Assembly (NCBI RefSeq): GCF_011393335.1
Contig: NZ_CP049865.1
Location: forward strand, 2,808,722-2,872,721
Source: Propioniciclava coleopterorum
Lineage (GTDB): Bacteria; Actinomycetota; Actinomycetes; Propionibacteriales; Propionibacteriaceae
DNA length: 64,000 bases
Reading direction: 5' to 3'
In this document: in pieces, positions 61,242-64,000 of the stretch
Layout: every line of letters begins with the position of its first letter
How positions within the stretch are numbered: the first letter of the stretch is position 1
Made by a program: the position numbers and the translations under genes
Notes under the pieces: generated by a model
The model's database searches: none
Told to the model about the DNA's origin: nothing
What the model saw: only the letters and a program-made list of their open reading frames with translations

Positions 61242-62969
61242 ATGACCATCCCAGCACTGAACCCCCAGCAGCGTGAAGAGCATCTGGCCACCCTCGCGGA
61301 GGAGACGTTCGACATCCTGGTGATCGGCGGCGGGGTGACCGGTGCGGGCACGGCCCTCGACGCCGCGACCCGCGGCCTCAAGACCGCCCTGGTGGAGGCC
61401 CAGGACTACGCCTCCGGCACCTCCAGCCGCTCCAGCCGGCTGGTGCACGGCGGCCTGCGCTACCTGTACAACCTGGACTTCGCGCTGGTCGCCGAGGCGC
61501 TGAAGGAGCGTGGCCTGCTGATCAGCAAGCTCGCCCCCCACCTCGTGAAGGCGCAGCCGTTCCTGTGGCCGCTGAAGACCCCGGTGATCGAGCGCACCTA
61601 CTCCGCGGTCGGCGTCGGGCTGTACGACGCGCTGGCCGTCATCGGCGCCGGAATGCACAAGACCGTCCCGTTGCAGAAGCACCTCTCCAAGAAGGGCGCG
61701 ATGCAGCGCTTCGCCGACGTGCGGCCCGACGCGTTGGTCGGCGCGATCGAGTTCTACGACGCCCGCGTCGACGACGCCCGCCTGGTGATCAACCTGACCC
61801 GCAGCGCGGTGCGCTACGGCGCCACCACGGCGTCGCGCACCGCCGTCGTCGGCCTGCTGCAGGGCGCCGACGGCCGGGTCACGGGCGCCAAGGTCCGCGA
61901 CATGGAGACGGGCCGGGAGTTCGACGTCAAGGCCAAGGCCGTCATCGGCGCGACCGGCGTGTGGACCGAGGACACCCAGTCCATGGCCACGACGCGCGCG
62001 GGCCTGAAGGTGCTGGCCAGCAAGGGCATCCACATCGTCGTGCCGCGCGACCGGATCAAGGCCGAGGCCGGCATGTTCCTGCGCACCGAGAAGTCGGTCC
62101 TGTTCATCATCCCGTGGCAGCACTACTGGGTCATCGGCACCACCGACACCGCCTGGCACGAGCAGCTCGAGCACCCGGTGCCGACGGCCGCGGACATCGA
62201 CTACGTGCTGGAGCACGCCAACGCCGTCCTGGACGCCAAGCTCACCCGCGACGACATCATCGGCACCTACGCCGGCCTGCGCCCGCTGCTGCAGCCCGTC
62301 GGGCAGGACGAGGCCAAGTCGGCCAAGGTCTCCCGCGAGCACACGACGCTCGAGGCGGCCCCCGGCCTGGTCAGCATCGCCGGCGGCAAGCTCACCACCT
62401 ACCGCGTGATGGCCAAGGACGCCGTCGACGTCGCGCTGGGCAAGCAGCGCGCCGCCGAGACCCCGTCGATCACCGACAACGTGCCGCTGCTGGGCGCCGA
62501 CGGCTACTCCGCCGTCGTCCGCCGCCGCGACGAGATCGCCAAGAAGTACGGCTGGTCCACCGGGCAGGTCGACCACCTGCTCGACACCTACGGCTCCGAG
62601 ATCGACGCGCTGCTGGCGCTCATCGACGAGGACCCCGACCTCGGCCGGCAGCTCAAGGCCTGCGACTGGTACGTCCGCGCGGAGGTCGCGTTCGCGTGCC
62701 GCTACGAAGGCGCCCTGCATCTGGAGGACATCCTGATCCAGCGCGTCCGCCTCAACTCCTCCACGCCCGACCGGGGCGCGTCCGCCGTGGACGAGGTGGC
62801 CGAGATCGCCGCCCCGCTCCTGGGCTGGGACGCCGACCGGACGACCGCCGAGAAGGAGAACTACCGAGCCCGCGCAGCCGCAGAGTTGGCTGCTCAGGAA
62901 CAGACCACGGACGCCGAGGCGTCCAAGGTCAGGACGGAAGCCCCCGACATGGTGCCGTCCACCCTCTGA
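61242..62969 (+). CDS. glpD: Glycerol-3-phosphate dehydrogenase (FAD-dependent)
   Basis: 575 residues. It oxidises glycerol-3-phosphate to DHAP at the membrane, passing electrons to the quinone pool. The FAD motif GGGVTGAG is at residues 29-36, followed by SGTSSRSSRLVHGGLRYL near 62. The GTYAGLRPLL and SIAGGKLTTYRVMAKDAV blocks are also typical. ATG 61242 follows AAAGGAGCCGAGC. It leads the glpD-glpF-glpK group. Confidence 0.96.
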   Translation: MTIPALNPQQREEHLATLAEETFDILVIGGGVTGAGTALDAATRGLKTALVEAQDYASGTSSRSSRLVHGGLRYLYNLDFALVAEALKERGLLISKLAPHLVKAQPFLWPLKTPVIERTYSAVGVGLYDALAVIGAGMHKTVPLQKHLSKKGAMQRFADVRPDALVGAIEFYDARVDDARLVINLTRSAVRYGATTASRTAVVGLLQGADGRVTGAKVRDMETGREFDVKAKAVIGATGVWTEDTQSMATTRAGLKVLASKGIHIVVPRDRIKAEAGMFLRTEKSVLFIIPWQHYWVIGTTDTAWHEQLEHPVPTAADIDYVLEHANAVLDAKLTRDDIIGTYAGLRPLLQPVGQDEAKSAKVSREHTTLEAAPGLVSIAGGKLTTYRVMAKDAVDVALGKQRAAETPSITDNVPLLGADGYSAVVRRRDEIAKKYGWSTGQVDHLLDTYGSEIDALLALIDEDPDLGRQLKACDWYVRAEVAFACRYEGALHLEDILIQRVRLNSSTPDRGASAVDEVAEIAAPLLGWDADRTTAEKENYRARAAAELAAQEQTTDAEASKVRTEAPDMVPSTL

Positions 62970-62979
62970 CCCCCAGGTC

Positions 62980-63009
62980 GGGCACCGGCGCCCACAAGCG
63001 CCGGTGCCC
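62980..63009 (+). terminator. Terminator hairpin between glpD and glpF
   Basis: Perfect 12-bp stem GGGCACCGGCGC/GCGCCGGTGCCC with loop CCACAA. The downstream A8 tract (63017 onward) is not a T-tract on this strand, so partial termination or attenuation is likely. Confidence 0.65.
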
Positions 63010-63088
63010 GGGTCCCAAAAAAAACAGGCGCCCACCCGACCGGGGGGCCCCGACCAGGCACAAGGCTGTGCCGGAAAGTGAGAAACGC

Positions 63089-63850
63089 GTGTCTCTCGCA
63101 ACCATCTTCCTCTCCGAAACCGTGGGGACGGCGATGCTGCTCCTCCTCGGTGGCGGTGTGGTCGCCAACAACATCCTCCCCAAGAACAAGGGAAACGGCA
63201 CCGGCTTCCTGATGGTGAACTGGGGCTGGGGTCTGGCGGTCTTCGCCGGCGTCCTCGTCTCCTACAAGTCCGGCGGTCACCTGAACCCCGCCGTGACCCT
63301 CGGCATCGCGTCCTCGGGCGCCAAGGAGTTCGTGCCGGGCATCCCGGTCGGCTTCGCCTCCATCGCGACCTACATCGGCGCGCAGTTCCTCGGGGCCTTC
63401 ATCGGCGCCGTCCTGTGCTGGCTGGCGTACAAGAAGCAGTTCGACACCGAGGCCCCGGCCGCCCTCAAGCTGGGCGTCTTCTCGACCGGCCCCGAGGTCC
63501 GCAACTACGTGTGGAACGTCGTGACTGAGGCCATCGGCACCTTCGTGCTGGTCTTCGTCGTGCTCGCCGTCGGCAAGTTCACCGGCCAGAACCCGACCCC
63601 CGTGGCCAACCTCGGCTGGCTCGGCGCCCTCGGCGTCGCGCTCCTGATCGTCGGCATCGGCGCGTCGCTGGGTGGTCCCACCGGCTACGCCATCAACCCC
63701 GCCCGTGACCTCGGCCCGCGCATCGCGCACGCCGTGCTCCCGATCCCGGGCAAGGGCGCGTCCGACTGGGCCTACTCCTGGGTCCCCGTCGTCGGCCCGA
63801 TCCTCGGCGGTGTCCTCGCCGGTCTGCTGAGCAACGTCCTGCTGCCCTGA
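63089..63850 (+). CDS. glpF: Glycerol uptake facilitator (aquaglyceroporin)
   Basis: 253 residues with six membrane helices. The two pore motifs are GGHLNPAVTLG (NPA at 66-68) and GYAINPARDLGPR (NPA at 203-205); the Asp after the second NPAR marks the glyceroporin subtype. GTG 63089 gives MSLATIFLSETVGTAMLLLLG; the ribosome binding site GGAAAGTGAG is moderate. The open frame upstream through glpD is shadow. Confidence 0.95.
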   Translation: MSLATIFLSETVGTAMLLLLGGGVVANNILPKNKGNGTGFLMVNWGWGLAVFAGVLVSYKSGGHLNPAVTLGIASSGAKEFVPGIPVGFASIATYIGAQFLGAFIGAVLCWLAYKKQFDTEAPAALKLGVFSTGPEVRNYVWNVVTEAIGTFVLVFVVLAVGKFTGQNPTPVANLGWLGALGVALLIVGIGASLGGPTGYAINPARDLGPRIAHAVLPIPGKGASDWAYSWVPVVGPILGGVLAGLLSNVLLP

Positions 63851-63858
63851 TCCCATCC

Positions 63859-63887
63859 GGGTGCGGCCGGGTGTCCCGGCCGCACCC
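63859..63887 (+). terminator. Terminator hairpin between glpF and glpK
   Basis: Perfect 13-bp stem GGGTGCGGCCGGG/CCCGGCCGCACCC with loop TGT. Probably reduces read-through from glpF into glpK. Confidence 0.7.
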
Positions 63888-63929
63888 ACTCTCCGTGACT
63901 CAACACAACGAGGTGGAAGGAAACACCCA

Positions 63930-64000
63930 ATGACTGAGAAGTTCGTTATCGCGATCGACCAGGGCACGACGAGCACCCGCGCCATCGTGTTCAACCACGG
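63930..64000 (+). CDS. glpK: Glycerol kinase, N-terminus only (cut by window end)
   Basis: The first 23 codons read MTEKFVIAIDQGTTSTRAIVFNH, the phosphate-binding start (DQGTTSTR) of the FGGY kinase family; with glpD and glpF beside it, glycerol kinase is the clear call. ATG 63930 follows GGAAGGAAACACCC. The rest lies outside the window. Confidence 0.92.
   Translation, partial: MTEKFVIAIDQGTTSTRAIVFNH

Overview
The window is high-GC throughout (by eye far above 60%, with G or C at almost every third codon position). It reads as a chromosomal segment of an actinobacterium. Supporting signs are the gene order, a mycothiol-type DinB/MDMPI enzyme, a DUF4081-type GNAT next to ispG, ylxR between nusA and infB, many GTG starts, and many starts with a TAnnnT hexamer 6-8 nt upstream and no Shine-Dalgarno (leaderless genes). 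A Propionibacteriales-like host is my inference from gene content and is not proven by the sequence.

Backbone. The conserved actinobacterial housekeeping order runs through the window, broken by accessory blocks. At 1-5.1 kb are a partial unknown gene, an MDMPI-like enzyme, a SpoU methyltransferase, map, def and xerC. At 9.0-20.7 kb comes rpsB-tsf-pyrH-frr-cdsA-rlmN-(YwaF-like)-(LOG)-dxr-rseP-ispG-GNAT. At 26.9-39.5 kb comes proS-TSUP-(DUF4439-like)-rimP-nusA-[insert]-ylxR-infB-rbfA-truB-ribF. At 53.9-59.1 kb are rpsO-pnp, a HAD-IIA phosphatase, dapB and a DUF2993-like protein. Together these cover translation, peptide maturation, isoprenoid (MEP) synthesis, phospholipid synthesis, RNA turnover, flavin and lysine/DAP synthesis.

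Accessory blocks. 5.2-9.0 kb holds a DUF1801 protein, a lower-GC lipoprotein with a sunset-like C-terminus, a two-domain M23 peptidase with a 9-residue repeat in front, and a ~480 bp field of 20-bp tandem repeats ahead of rpsB. 20.8-26.7 kb holds an altronate-dehydratase-family enzyme, a GH38 alpha-mannosidase and a propeller-like lipoprotein. 32.0-33.6 kb inserts a PG-binding polysaccharide deacetylase and a small secreted protein between nusA and ylxR. 39.6-53.4 kb holds a membrane protein, a GNAT, three LppX-like lipoproteins in tandem, a three-gene transhydrogenase (pntAA-pntAB-pntB), a HAD phosphatase, a LicT-controlled aryl-beta-glucoside PTS operon (bglF-bglA-licT) and an orphan EccA-like TPR-AAA+ protein. 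59.1-64 kb holds a glutathionyl/mycothiolyl-hydroquinone reductase, a SorC-type regulator and the divergent glycerol genes glpD-glpF-glpK (glpK cut by the window end).

Data quality. Ten genes, including the essential proS and truB, are each split by one apparently missing G or C in a G/C homopolymer of 4-6. Adding one base restores a full-length family-typical protein in every case. This looks like systematic homopolymer under-calling rather than ten pseudogenes, so these genes are listed over their full repaired span.
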